From Candidatus Heimdallarchaeota archaeon (GTDB lineage: Archaea > Asgardarchaeota > Heimdallarchaeia > Heimdallarchaeales > Kariarchaeaceae): a DNA stretch of 64,000 nt. The stretch is from assembly GCA_030149205.1 (NCBI GenBank), contig JASBSB010000007.1:1-64000 (forward strand), written 5' to 3'. The notes beneath the pieces are model-generated. The model had not been told where the DNA came from, ran no database searches, and saw nothing but the letters and a program-made list of their open reading frames with translations. Below, piece by piece: positions 18,575-26,884 of the stretch. Within the stretch, counting starts at the first letter, position 1. Each line of letters starts with the position of its first letter. The position numbers and the translations under genes are program-made.

Positions 18575-18590
18575 GATTTTTTATAGAAAA
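18575..18590 (-). promoter_or_regulatory. Candidate TATA box for the cas10 operon
   Basis: On the minus strand the sequence TTTTCTATAAAAAATC lies about 65 nt upstream of the cas10 ATG at 18512, inside the 205-nt gap separating cas6 from cas10. A start 25 nt downstream would leave a leader of roughly 40 nt. A second AT-rich candidate (TTTTTAAATT) lies near 18636. Confidence 0.35.
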
Positions 18591-18717
18591 TAACCCTCCT
18601 TATCCATATTATTTTGGGTTTATTCTTAATTTAAAAAGATTTTGCGAACTTATTAGATTTTTTCAATAAAACATTTACTCATTTTATGTTGTTTTTACGG
18701 ATATTTATTTTTGCAAA

Positions 18718-19812
18718 TCAGGATTTTATTGGCACAAGTAAATTTTGATGGATAATTCTAGGGAAGTAGAATCTGCCCAGTCCAGAGGTTCTCGCCCTTC
18801 CTACTCCAGTAAAGAATCCAAGTTTGATGAGATAACTTAGCATCTGGTGGGATGATTCATCCCTGCTGTAGAATGACACATCCCCTATCCACCCCCTGTG
18901 TATCATTTTTTTCCCAGTCTGTACCCTGATGATGTTTCCCTTTGCATACTCAACACTCACATTGTTGACATGGGGTTCAATGGTCTCTGGATCCAGCTGG
19001 GAGTTTGGCAGCCAGTTGTTCCAGATGGTGAGCAGGTTCTTCATGATGTAGCTGGGTTCGGGCCAGAAGAAGTAGCCATCCCCATTTGAGAAGGAGAGAG
19101 GTGTCTGAAAGCGAATCTTCAATGGGTTTTCAAGGGTGAGGTGGGTGATTGGAGAGGTATCCAGCGGGTGAATACCATGTGGTTCCAATCTCAGTGCATC
19201 CTTATCTGCCTCCCAATCAATGCTCATTATCTGGTTGACTGCATTGAGTATTTTGTCATCGGTGGTTGCGATATCAAAGTGAACACTGTCTCCCACATTG
19301 AGCATTGTGTCTCTTGGCGTTCGTCGGTTATTTCTGGTTCCTGTATTTCTACGATTTGTAAGTCTGCGGTTCCTTTGATTCTGAGGGTTATCCCCTGTAT
19401 TTAGAGTTGAACTGGCAGTAGGTTGGGTGGGTTCAGCCTCTCCAAATGTGCGTCCCATGGTTGAGAGGATACTGTTAATTGATGTTTTATCATCGGGGGG
19501 TGTAGGGTGAGAAGTTTCCCCATTCTCAGTGGATTCAGCTGAAGTATTATCTTTTTTATCTTGAATCTTGGTTTCATCACTGGGCCCATCTATGGTGAAC
19601 TGTGAGAGAGCGAATCGCTTGATCATGTCACTATCATGAATCTCAGTTGCCAGGTGTTTGTCTGTCTCTTTCAGTGCCTTGAAGAACATCCCTCGTACCA
19701 ATCCCCCAGAGAATCGTGGTATTGTACCAGGAGATGTCGTTTTAAAAGAGAGCCTATAAAACTTGACCTCCATTGTATCTGATGATTCATTGGACTGAAT
19801 AAACCTTATCAC
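18718..19812 (-). CDS. cas6: Cas6 pre-crRNA endonuclease with Arg/Asn-rich insertion
   Basis: Cas6 cuts CRISPR repeat hairpins to release crRNAs for the type III complex. The C-terminal half carries family features: FFWPEPSYIMKNLL, HRGWIGDVSF and LIKLGFFTGVGRARTSGLGR, the glycine-rich loop typical of Cas6. An unusual insertion of about 95 residues (76-170) separates the two halves. It is rich in S, T, N and R and ends in an arginine-dense stretch (about 147-167) that could bind RNA. The frame opens with GTG at 19812; the ATG at 19773 gives the more family-like N-terminus MEVKFYRLSF. No other Cas6 is present, so it probably processes both arrays, whose hairpins are nearly the same. Confidence 0.85.
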   Translation of the reverse strand: MIRFIQSNESSDTMEVKFYRLSFKTTSPGTIPRFSGGLVRGMFFKALKETDKHLATEIHDSDMIKRFALSQFTIDGPSDETKIQDKKDNTSAESTENGETSHPTPPDDKTSINSILSTMGRTFGEAEPTQPTASSTLNTGDNPQNQRNRRLTNRRNTGTRNNRRTPRDTMLNVGDSVHFDIATTDDKILNAVNQIMSIDWEADKDALRLEPHGIHPLDTSPITHLTLENPLKIRFQTPLSFSNGDGYFFWPEPSYIMKNLLTIWNNWLPNSQLDPETIEPHVNNVSVEYAKGNIIRVQTGKKMIHRGWIGDVSFYSRDESSHQMLSYLIKLGFFTGVGRARTSGLGRFYFPRIIHQNLLVPIKS

Positions 19813-19899
19813 CTAGATTCGTTTGGTTGTGGAACAAATTTAAAGCAATATATCTTAGGGTCAAGGCAAGACTTCTGTATTTCTAGGAGTTAAAAATTG

Positions 19900-20988
19900 T
19901 TACCTTGCTAAAAGTCTGCGCTTTAGGCTATCTGGAGAATGCGTCTTCACTGGGTGCTGTATTTGCACTCCTTTGGCCTGTAATGATAATTTTGCTTCTT
20001 CTGTTATGTGTTCCGGATTGATACTTAAAATTTCGAGAGATGGAAGTAGATCGAGGTGTGATTTAGAAAATTTAGAGTCAAATGGGTTATTGCTGACATT
20101 CAGGTATGATATCTTTTTAAGGTTCTTTACGTTCTCAATAACATTCTCAGGGTTCTTTAGTAGACTAAAAGATATATCCAAAAATTCCAGGTTGTCTAAC
20201 TCTGAGATAATATGAGGCAGCTCTGTGAATGGATTGAGCCCCAAACTTAGGAGTTTTAGCTTCTTTAGCTTCTTAAAAGAATCTGGTAAATCCTCGAGCT
20301 GATTTGCCGTAAGAACAAGAATCTCCAGATTCATCAGATTACCAATACGATTATCAATTTCAGATAAATTATTTGCCATTAGATTAAGCATACTTAGGTT
20401 ATTAAACTGAAATACCTCAGGAGGTATATTGGAAAGAGCATAATTTGAGAAATGAAGTGTATGTCCATTGAAATTCTGTAATTTAGATTCTATTGGTATG
20501 TTTTCAGAAGTTATGATCTGAACATAGACTAAGTCGTCTCGCCTCTCTGAGCCAGAGCTAAGACTGACTGTCTTTCCTGCTATTTTTTTTGGCATGTTCC
20601 TGAATTGTGTGGGTGATACTGTAAGCTTTTCAAGCTTTGTTAGATTTTGTATTTCTTCAGATATCTCTTCAAATGGATTATCGGTTAATGATAGGGATCG
20701 CAGATGGGGTATTTTGGTCACAGCTTTAGGAAATTCTGTGAGATTGTTATGAGAGAGGTCAAGCTCTATAAGTTGTGTGAGACTGGCTACTTCATCAGGG
20801 ATTGAATCAATTTGGTTATTAATCAAATTAAGTATTCGTAGGTGTTTAAGGCTCTCAATTGTCTTTGGAATGTGTGTCAAGAAATTGTTAGCTATACTAA
20901 GTTCTTGAAGGTCTGGATGCTTCAAGATAATTTCCTCAAATGAGGTTCTTAGTGATTCGTAAATCTTAAGAACTGTATCATCATTCAC
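19900..20988 (-). CDS. Leucine-rich-repeat protein
   Basis: This 362-residue protein is built of LRRs of about 23 residues, with the pattern LxxLxLxxNxL (for example LRILNLINNQIDSIPDEV and LIELDLSHNNLTEFPKAV). There are roughly five repeats in the first 140 residues. A spacer without clear repeats (about 141-185) follows, then about seven more to residue 330, and a basic tail. There is no signal peptide or membrane helix, so it should be cytoplasmic and act in protein binding. It starts with GTG and lies 87 nt upstream of cas6 on the same strand. A TATA-like stretch in that gap suggests cas6 is transcribed separately. LRR proteins are common in Asgard genomes; a link to CRISPR is unproven. 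Confidence 0.85.
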   Translation of the reverse strand: MNDDTVLKIYESLRTSFEEIILKHPDLQELSIANNFLTHIPKTIESLKHLRILNLINNQIDSIPDEVASLTQLIELDLSHNNLTEFPKAVTKIPHLRSLSLTDNPFEEISEEIQNLTKLEKLTVSPTQFRNMPKKIAGKTVSLSSGSERRDDLVYVQIITSENIPIESKLQNFNGHTLHFSNYALSNIPPEVFQFNNLSMLNLMANNLSEIDNRIGNLMNLEILVLTANQLEDLPDSFKKLKKLKLLSLGLNPFTELPHIISELDNLEFLDISFSLLKNPENVIENVKNLKKISYLNVSNNPFDSKFSKSHLDLLPSLEILSINPEHITEEAKLSLQAKGVQIQHPVKTHSPDSLKRRLLAR

Positions 20989-21366
20989 ATATAATCAATA
21001 GGTATTGTAAAAGATAAATGTTTTGGGTGAAGAAAGCTTTAGAATAGGTTGAATGTTCATTTAATATACAAGTAAGGTAACTTCTGACCATTTTGGCTAT
21101 AGTTTGAGATGATTTCAAATAATAATATTTGAAACAATTAAATTATACAGGATCACAAGTAAATTTAAATAGATTGACAGTCAGTTGCTTACAAGGTTTA
21201 TGGTTTTTAATTTACATTGAAAGTTAAAATTTTAAAATTCAGACGATTATTTTAATTTCAATTAGCAATTGGATGAAATTAATCAAAATTTGCATAAAAT
21301 ATTTATGTGAGGTTATCTAAATATAAATACTGTATTTATGTAATTAAACCAAAGGGTATAGATTTT
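20989..21366. other. Divergent intergenic region with inverted repeat
   Basis: This AT-rich region separates the LRR gene from the plus-strand unknown gene at 21367. It contains the inverted repeat at 21113-21134 and a TATA-like TAAATATAAATA near 21317 suited to the rightward gene. The reading frame continues upstream to 21307, but the family-neutral 20-residue extension lacks support. I see no RNA gene. Confidence 0.5.
21113..21134. repeat. Perfect inverted repeat with 9-bp arms
   Basis: TTTCAAATA-ATAA-TATTTGAAA is a perfect palindrome (arms 21113-21121 and 21126-21134, 4-nt centre). It lies between divergent genes, about 125 bp above the LRR start and 230 bp above the other. It has no following T-run, so it looks more like an operator than a terminator. 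Confidence 0.6.
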
Positions 21367-22107
21367 ATGAGTTATCAATCAAGCCAAATTGAAAAAATTG
21401 TTGATGTTTCAGAAAATGCTTTACAAAATCATGAAAACCTATCCCCTGTTGAAACGAATTATCGTGATGATGAGGTTAGGAAATTTATTGTTGACTGGTT
21501 GACTGAACACCCCTATAGAACTATTTCAATGATGCCTGATTTTATCGACCAGTTAAAGAAGTATGTTGATTCTAAGCCGAAAAAGAATAGAAAAACAGGA
21601 AACAGAAGAATCAATGACAGGGAACTATTTTCTAAGTTTATCAACAACAGAGTTAAATTAATTATTAAATTGATAAAGGAGGAGGAAGATAAAAGCAATC
21701 TAAATGAGTTTCCACCTGAATTCGATGTTTTGTTCGTTTCAGATTTGACTTATATTAATGAAGTTATGAAGAAAGAACTAAGTGAAATAGCATCAATATT
21801 AAAAAAGATCGATGTTAATTCAAGAAGGGTTACTTCGAATAAACAAGACCGTCTAGAGAAATTAATTCACAGTATTTTCCTTTCTGTATTACTGGTAATT
21901 TTAAGAAACGTTGAACTAATTATGAAAAAAGAAAGCGGGAGTCCTTTAGAACAGGCTCAAGAATTATTAGAGTGGGATATAAATGTGTTAAAGCTTTCTC
22001 GCAAGAGATTAGAGGACCTTTCAAGCACAATTCTAAAGGAAGGGAAGAATATGCTCTCTGAAGAGGATAAAGTGGAATTTAGAGAGATTTTAGCAATTTT
22101 TACATAA
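21367..22107 (+). CDS. Unknown helical protein, partner of a PIN-like gene
   Basis: I do not recognise this 246-residue protein. It looks all-helical and charged, with a basic patch (KPKKNRKTGNRR) around residues 71-82, an IIKLIKEEED segment, and a C-terminal helical part. There is no signal peptide or clear membrane helix; VFLSVLLVIL-like hydrophobic residues near 175-185 are probably buried helix. The ATG at 21367 is preferred over 21307 because an AAAGGG purine stretch precedes it. Its stop is followed after 1 nt by the ATG of the PIN-like gene, so the two are surely co-transcribed. By analogy with PIN modules it may be the neutralising or targeting partner, which is inference. Confidence 0.55.
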   Translation: MSYQSSQIEKIVDVSENALQNHENLSPVETNYRDDEVRKFIVDWLTEHPYRTISMMPDFIDQLKKYVDSKPKKNRKTGNRRINDRELFSKFINNRVKLIIKLIKEEEDKSNLNEFPPEFDVLFVSDLTYINEVMKKELSEIASILKKIDVNSRRVTSNKQDRLEKLIHSIFLSVLLVILRNVELIMKKESGSPLEQAQELLEWDINVLKLSRKRLEDLSSTILKEGKNMLSEEDKVEFREILAIFT

Positions 22108-22108
22108 A

Positions 22109-22876
22109 ATGTCCTCAAAATTAAATAAGGCATTATCGCTGGACACTGTAATTTGGTTAATTCTTATTCATGAAGAACATGATTGGTTTGAGGGTATAAG
22201 TTCATTTTTAAAAAGTAAGAAAAATATTTCACACCATGTAATTTTTGACACTGTTTTAAATGAATTAAGGGTAACTGTCTCTAGGAATTGGGGAATACTA
22301 TCAAAGATAATCGAAGAGAAAATTTTGGAGATAAGAGGTAGAGAAAAAGCCATAGGGTTCAAAAAATTTACAGAGTTAGAAGATTTTCTAGAAACCAATA
22401 TTTTTCAAATCTTATCTGAGAAACAAAAGGATCAGTACAGATTTGTTAAAGAAAAAATTTGGAAGATTAACAGAGAAAAGGATGAATATAGGAAATTATT
22501 AGACGATGAGTTTAGAGTTATGTTATATTCCAAAACCAAGGTTTATTTATTAAAGGCGACAGAATTTCAGTCTTTAGAATTGTATTTAGAAGAGGAGGTA
22601 GAGGTTTTTGAATCCTTGGACACTGTTAGCGATACGATAAAAGAAAAGGAATTTAAGTATTTCAATGAGGTAAAATCACTCACACAGGGTTCACATAATC
22701 GAGGTGGTGATAATAAGTATGATAAACTTCATTTATTGTCGTGTTTTTATTATTCAGAGACAGTATTAGATATCCGCCTCTTTTTCTGCACAACTGACAA
22801 ACGCATGTTAAGAAAGAATGTGACGGACATTTTTGAGATTTTGTCACCTATTGAATTAGTTAAACTTTTAGACTAA
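22109..22876 (+). CDS. Putative PIN-like ribonuclease protein
   Basis: The 255-residue protein shows spaced acidic residues like those of PIN nucleases: D12 in SLDTVIWL at the end of strand 1, E52 in VLNELR, an Asp in NKYDKLHLLSCFYY near residue 207, and CTTDKRM near 229, followed by a typical final strand and helix (FEILSPIELVKLL). The middle (about 65-190) is a long helical insertion, so the protein is larger than the usual 130-150-residue PIN toxins. It starts 1 nt after the partner gene. Likely role: RNA cleavage in a two-gene toxin-antitoxin-like or defence module. The nuclease call rests on motif spacing only. Confidence 0.5.
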   Translation: MSSKLNKALSLDTVIWLILIHEEHDWFEGISSFLKSKKNISHHVIFDTVLNELRVTVSRNWGILSKIIEEKILEIRGREKAIGFKKFTELEDFLETNIFQILSEKQKDQYRFVKEKIWKINREKDEYRKLLDDEFRVMLYSKTKVYLLKATEFQSLELYLEEEVEVFESLDTVSDTIKEKEFKYFNEVKSLTQGSHNRGGDNKYDKLHLLSCFYYSETVLDIRLFFCTTDKRMLRKNVTDIFEILSPIELVKLLD

Positions 22877-22910
22877 GGTTTTGAAAATTTTTATTTAAAG
22901 CAGAGTTAAT

Positions 22911-22927
22911 TGATTAATTTTTAATCA
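22911..22927 (+). terminator. AT-rich hairpin after the PIN-like gene
   Basis: TGATTAA-TTT-TTAATCA is a perfect 7-bp inverted repeat 35 nt beyond the stop codon. It is AT-only in most positions and not followed by a clear T-tract, so a terminator role is tentative. Confidence 0.25.
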
Positions 22928-23276
22928 GAATAATTCCAAGCACAATTACCACCAGATTTCTGAACAGATTTGAGATGGAAGTTAAAGTATTTGGACCTAG
23001 ATTTGGTAAAGTATTGATGTCATTAGGAACAATTGAATTAATTCTTTGACTTGGTGTGTTAAATTTTGAAGAGAAAGTTAATTGTAAACTAAATTTATTG
23101 CCCTAATATATTTGAATTATTACCATATATACAATTCTCATAATTGCTTGTCCCTGTAAATTAAGCATCAGCTCTTCATATTCTCGATCCAACTAAAAGA
23201 GGACTAATTTACCATGGATATCAGGGTTATATTTACTTTATTTGTGTTAATAGTTGATCTCATTAGGTTTTAAACG

Positions 23277-23310
23277 TTCTCGTCAAGAATTTGATCTTTC
23301 TCGTCAAGAA
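23277..23310 (+). promoter_or_regulatory. Twin palindromic operator-like boxes
   Basis: TTCTCGTCAAGAA occurs at 23277-23289 and again at 23298-23310, 21 bp apart start to start, so both would face the same side of the helix. Each copy is itself a palindrome of the form TTCT-N5-AGAA. They sit directly upstream of a TATA-like element and 32 bp before the ATG of the membrane winged-helix gene. Autoregulation is the simplest reading. Confidence 0.55.
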
Positions 23311-23341
23311 GTGTTTAATATAACCCAGCCATATTGTACTT

Positions 23342-24934
23342 ATGGTTGATAAAGGAAACCTATCGACAGAAGAACTTACAAAGTTGTTCAAGTCCATGTC
23401 TAATCCCATTCGGGTGAGCATAATTCGTTTGCTACAGACGGGATCAATGAGTTATACCACCTTGCTGGCAAGATTGAATAATCCTGCTACAGGAACACTG
23501 AATTTTCATCTATCCAAAATGCAGGATCTGATAGTAAAGGACAAGGATGTGTATAAGTTAACACCTGTGGGAGAGCAGATGGCAGAGATGATGAACAGTT
23601 ACTCAGAGGTTAAAGTACAAAACGTGATCAATGAGACCCCAAAAAAAGACCTTTGGCAGGATTATCTCAACATTGATTACAAGTATTTGTTCCCATTGGG
23701 AATTCTTTTGTTGTTAATCCCATTCCTTGCATTCTTTACAAATCAGGTGTTAATTATAGACGCAGCTTTAGTGTTGACTTTTTATGTTTTTACGAGGTTT
23801 GTTTTGCAGAAGATCTATCTTGAGGATAACCATGGTTCTGTTGCATTGTTATCTGTTTTCTCTATGTTTGCTGTTTGGTTGTTTTTTAACTCGGTTACTG
23901 TGGGATTTTATATCTACTTTTACCTCACCGTTTTACAGTTGTTTCAGTCACAAAACCCATACTCAATATTAACCTCAACCTTCCCTTTATACCAGGGCAA
24001 TAATATCCAATTGTCTTTGAACGACCTCTTCTACCTTGCTGTAAAGAGTAGGATCTTTGAATTTAATTTAGCAATTATTCTGGGAATTTCGATTGGAATC
24101 TTCTATTCTTATTATTTATTTGGAGAAGCTCCCCCTTTGTCAAATCTAAGGATCAAAGAGGGAGATGAGAACATCAGTGTCATGAGGTCGAAAAGCAGAC
24201 GTTCAGACGTCGTAGGCACATTGATCATAAGCCTGTCCATCCTGATGATAAATGTGCTTACCTTTATTTTTATCTTTTCCCAAATTATTAGAGTTGATAA
24301 TAAATTTTCAGAGCAAGTATTGGTTGTATCAAGTGTTTTACTCCCTTTAATACTGTTCTCGATTGAGGTGCTATTGATAAAACTAATTGTTGAAAGGGTG
24401 GATTCGGTGAGGACTGTAATGCAAGGAGTTGCAAGCTCAAAATGGTTAACTCTGGTTATTGTTTTAGATCAGATTTTTATTTATTCCGTCTTCTTCCTGT
24501 TTAGTGATTATTCAAGACCAGACAGTTTAAATCAGGGAGTTGTATTAAGTTTTAATAATAATTCACTATATTGGATGACTGCAGTCTTTGAATGTCTCAC
24601 TTTGGTAAAATCCATTGGACTATATTCCTTGTTCTCAGTACCTGCTCCAGTTAAGAGGGCAAAGTTATTTACTCTGATGTTTTTGGGTGTTCTTGGGTCA
24701 TACAATTTAATGTTTTATCCAGATTTTTTGATTTTTACTTTTATTCCACTCTTCTTGATGATTTATGTATTTTTAATACAACCTTTTGAAAAACATGATA
24801 CGATTAAGAGAGTCGCCATAGTTATTCTTATGCTGGTTGTTGTTTTATTAGGAATTGATTTATTTCCAATTCTACCCTTTTATTCAATGTTTGTAATTTT
24901 AGGTGGTATAATTTTTCTTATATTCTCCTTCTAA
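23342..24934 (+). CDS. Membrane-anchored ArsR-like winged-helix regulator
   Basis: The protein has 530 residues. The first 80 form an ArsR/HTH_20-type winged helix: SNPIRVSIIRLLQTGSMSYT, then TGTLNFHLSKMQDLIVKD as recognition helix and wing. From about residue 115 there are roughly a dozen hydrophobic helices (for example LFPLGILLLLIPFLAFF and the last near 505-530), so the C-terminal domain is integral to the membrane. It is probably a one-component regulator whose DNA-binding head stays membrane-tethered. Two operator-like boxes stand directly upstream. No catalytic motif is visible in the membrane part, and the signal sensed is unknown. Confidence 0.75.
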   Translation: MVDKGNLSTEELTKLFKSMSNPIRVSIIRLLQTGSMSYTTLLARLNNPATGTLNFHLSKMQDLIVKDKDVYKLTPVGEQMAEMMNSYSEVKVQNVINETPKKDLWQDYLNIDYKYLFPLGILLLLIPFLAFFTNQVLIIDAALVLTFYVFTRFVLQKIYLEDNHGSVALLSVFSMFAVWLFFNSVTVGFYIYFYLTVLQLFQSQNPYSILTSTFPLYQGNNIQLSLNDLFYLAVKSRIFEFNLAIILGISIGIFYSYYLFGEAPPLSNLRIKEGDENISVMRSKSRRSDVVGTLIISLSILMINVLTFIFIFSQIIRVDNKFSEQVLVVSSVLLPLILFSIEVLLIKLIVERVDSVRTVMQGVASSKWLTLVIVLDQIFIYSVFFLFSDYSRPDSLNQGVVLSFNNNSLYWMTAVFECLTLVKSIGLYSLFSVPAPVKRAKLFTLMFLGVLGSYNLMFYPDFLIFTFIPLFLMIYVFLIQPFEKHDTIKRVAIVILMLVVVLLGIDLFPILPFYSMFVILGGIIFLIFSF

Positions 24935-25102
24935 AAATAAACAAATTAAGATCGTTTATTTAATATTAAAGATTAGAATGATCCTACATTAAAGATAAGA
25001 TTTTGATTCCCCTGATATCCATTGTATAATTACATATAGTTTCCATTTATAAATATAAATGTTAGTTGAAGACTTTAATAATGGCGTTATCCTTTGAAAT
25101 CT

Positions 25103-25594
25103 ATGGTTGATTTGATTGCTGAAAATAATCAAATTATCTATGTAATTGACACAAGTGCCTTAATTTATCTTCAAAGACATAATCCCATCAAAATTATTCT
25201 ATATAGCCAAATTTGGAACCATATTGAAAATTTAATTGCTAATCAAACCCTGGTTTCACCAGTTCATGTAAAATTTGAATTAGAGCGAGGAGATGATGAG
25301 CTATATAACTGGATTAAAAAATATAAAAATTTTTTTAAGGATTTTAGTGAGTTATATTCCTTTGCAAAACTGGTTATTGATGATTATTGGCAAATAGGTT
25401 CTTCTACAAAAACTTATCATGCAGACCCTTATATTATAGGTTTAGCAAAATACTATTTTGAAGTTTATGGAATACAATCAAAAATTGTGACCGAAGAAAA
25501 TTCTTCAAATGAGGGTAAAATTCCCTGGGTGGCAAAAAGACATGGGATTGAATCCCTAAAGTTCATAAAATTTCTAGAGGAGGTTTCACCTTAA
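25103..25594 (+). CDS. DUF4411 PIN-domain toxin
   Basis: The 163-residue protein matches the DUF4411 PIN family: YVIDTSALIYL with D16, IWNHIENLI, VHVKFELERGDDELYNWIKK, HADPYIIGLAKYY, and IVTEENSS followed by KIPWVAKRHGIE. These proteins are taken to be ribonuclease toxins paired with ImmA/IrrE-type peptidase proteins, exactly as here (next gene, 45 nt downstream). The ATG at 25103 is preferred over a TTG three codons earlier. The usual order in such pairs puts the peptidase gene first; here the toxin precedes it. A TATA-like AT tract lies upstream. Confidence 0.85.
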   Translation: MVDLIAENNQIIYVIDTSALIYLQRHNPIKIILYSQIWNHIENLIANQTLVSPVHVKFELERGDDELYNWIKKYKNFFKDFSELYSFAKLVIDDYWQIGSSTKTYHADPYIIGLAKYYFEVYGIQSKIVTEENSSNEGKIPWVAKRHGIESLKFIKFLEEVSP

Positions 25595-25639
25595 TGCAAG
25601 AAAAAAGAAATGTTTACATAAGCTTAGGAGATATTTATT

Positions 25640-26800
25640 ATGACTTTGAGTGTTAAGGTACTCATTCCAAGAGAAAACATTGGAATCTTATCAAATTACT
25701 ATAATGAGAGTTTAGATGAAATTGTTACTCGATTTAAATTAAAGGATAATAAAAGCCATTTTGTTATAAGCTCAGCCCAGTTACGGAAATTAGGTGAATT
25801 TTTTGGATTAAGTACATCTTTATTACTCAGTGAGAAGGTACCACTTGAATCATTATTGACAAAATTAAAACTTCCGACCTTTCGATCCCAAAAATCAGAA
25901 AAATTGTCATATAAGACAATTAAGCAAATTTTAAAGGTTTATTACCTTAGAGACTTATTTAGTGAACTTAATTCGTCAAAGAAATACAAAAAATTTCCAG
26001 ATATAAATAAGAAATCTTCAATCGAATCAGCGAAAAAAATTTCAGAATATTTATCATTTGAATCTTTAAGAAAGAATGCAAAGAATCCAAGCAAGCTATT
26101 AACAACTGTGAGGAAGAGGATAGAAGAACATGGGATTTTGACATTTACGCAATCAATTTCTACATCAGAGACAAGAGGTATCTCTATAGCAAATGGTTAC
26201 CCAAAAATTATTATTTTAACAGATAAAGAATCAATTTCCAGTAGATTATTTACCTTATTTCATGAATTAGGACATATATTGTTGAATAAGCCAGGGATTA
26301 GTGATCCTAATTATTATTTTACATCAGTAAATCCAATAGAATCGTGGTGTGATAAATTTTCAGCAGAAATCCTCTATCCAAGAATTTTGATAGAAAATAC
26401 CTTTGATAATAAGCTTTCATTTATTCAAAATATTAAAAAAATCAGTAAACTAGCCAAAGGCAGTAAGGGTGGGGTTGCTTACAACTTAAAAAAGTATGAT
26501 CTCATTTCGGATAGAGACTACATGCAATTTAGAAACAGCTATGACCCAATAAGAGATCAACTTTCAAATGAAGAGAAATCAAGTGGAGGTCGTCAAACGG
26601 TTTCATCTCGGGTCATTTCCTCAAAGGGTTACACCTTTACATATACCATTATTAATGCGTTATCTGAAGAAAGAATCACAGATTTTGAAGCAATTGAAAC
26701 TTTGGAAATAAAATTAAAGAGTTTAGAAACAGTTATTGATCAGATACATAAACTTGAGAATACTTTCAGTGAACCTGATGTAAATAATTCTAATTATTAA
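25640..26800 (+). CDS. ImmA/IrrE-family metallopeptidase, antitoxin partner
   Basis: The protein has 386 residues. The zinc peptidase site HELGH is at 208-212, followed by WCDKFSAEILYP, which supplies the third ligand glutamate. The N-terminal part (about 40-85, SSAQLRKLGEFFGLST and PTFRS) matches the end of the Xre-type helix-turn-helix region that usually precedes this domain, but the first helices are diverged. The family acts by proteolysis of a repressor or as the antitoxin of DUF4411 PIN toxins. An AGGAGA ribosome-binding site precedes the ATG. The C-terminal 90 residues are polar, with a helical end. It should be cytoplasmic. Confidence 0.85.
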   Translation: MTLSVKVLIPRENIGILSNYYNESLDEIVTRFKLKDNKSHFVISSAQLRKLGEFFGLSTSLLLSEKVPLESLLTKLKLPTFRSQKSEKLSYKTIKQILKVYYLRDLFSELNSSKKYKKFPDINKKSSIESAKKISEYLSFESLRKNAKNPSKLLTTVRKRIEEHGILTFTQSISTSETRGISIANGYPKIIILTDKESISSRLFTLFHELGHILLNKPGISDPNYYFTSVNPIESWCDKFSAEILYPRILIENTFDNKLSFIQNIKKISKLAKGSKGGVAYNLKKYDLISDRDYMQFRNSYDPIRDQLSNEEKSSGGRQTVSSRVISSKGYTFTYTIINALSEERITDFEAIETLEIKLKSLETVIDQIHKLENTFSEPDVNNSNY

Positions 26801-26884
26801 TTGGATAGTTAGAAAATAGAGAGAACACTTCATAAATATAAGTACAATTAAAGTGTTGCCTCAAGCGCGCAGAGAACCAATGCT

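Larger units (their letters stand above)
22877..23341. other. Intergenic region with hairpin and twin operator-like repeats
   Basis: This 465-bp AT-rich gap has the hairpin TGATTAA-TTT-TTAATCA at 22911-22927, 35 nt after the PIN-like stop. It also has two copies of TTCTCGTCAAGAA at 23277-23310 just above the TATA-like TTTAATATAACC (about 23314-23325) of the next gene. The remaining 350 bp show no recognisable gene or RNA. Confidence 0.5.

Noticed and set aside
21307..21366. Upstream start of the unknown gene preceding the PIN-like gene
   Set aside because: The 20 added residues overlap a TATA-like AT-rich segment, and the ATG at 21367 follows a purine-rich site.
26822..26859. Hairpin AACACTT/AAGTGTT after the ImmA-type gene as a terminator
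   Set aside because: The loop is about 20 nt and no T-tract follows, so support is too weak to list.
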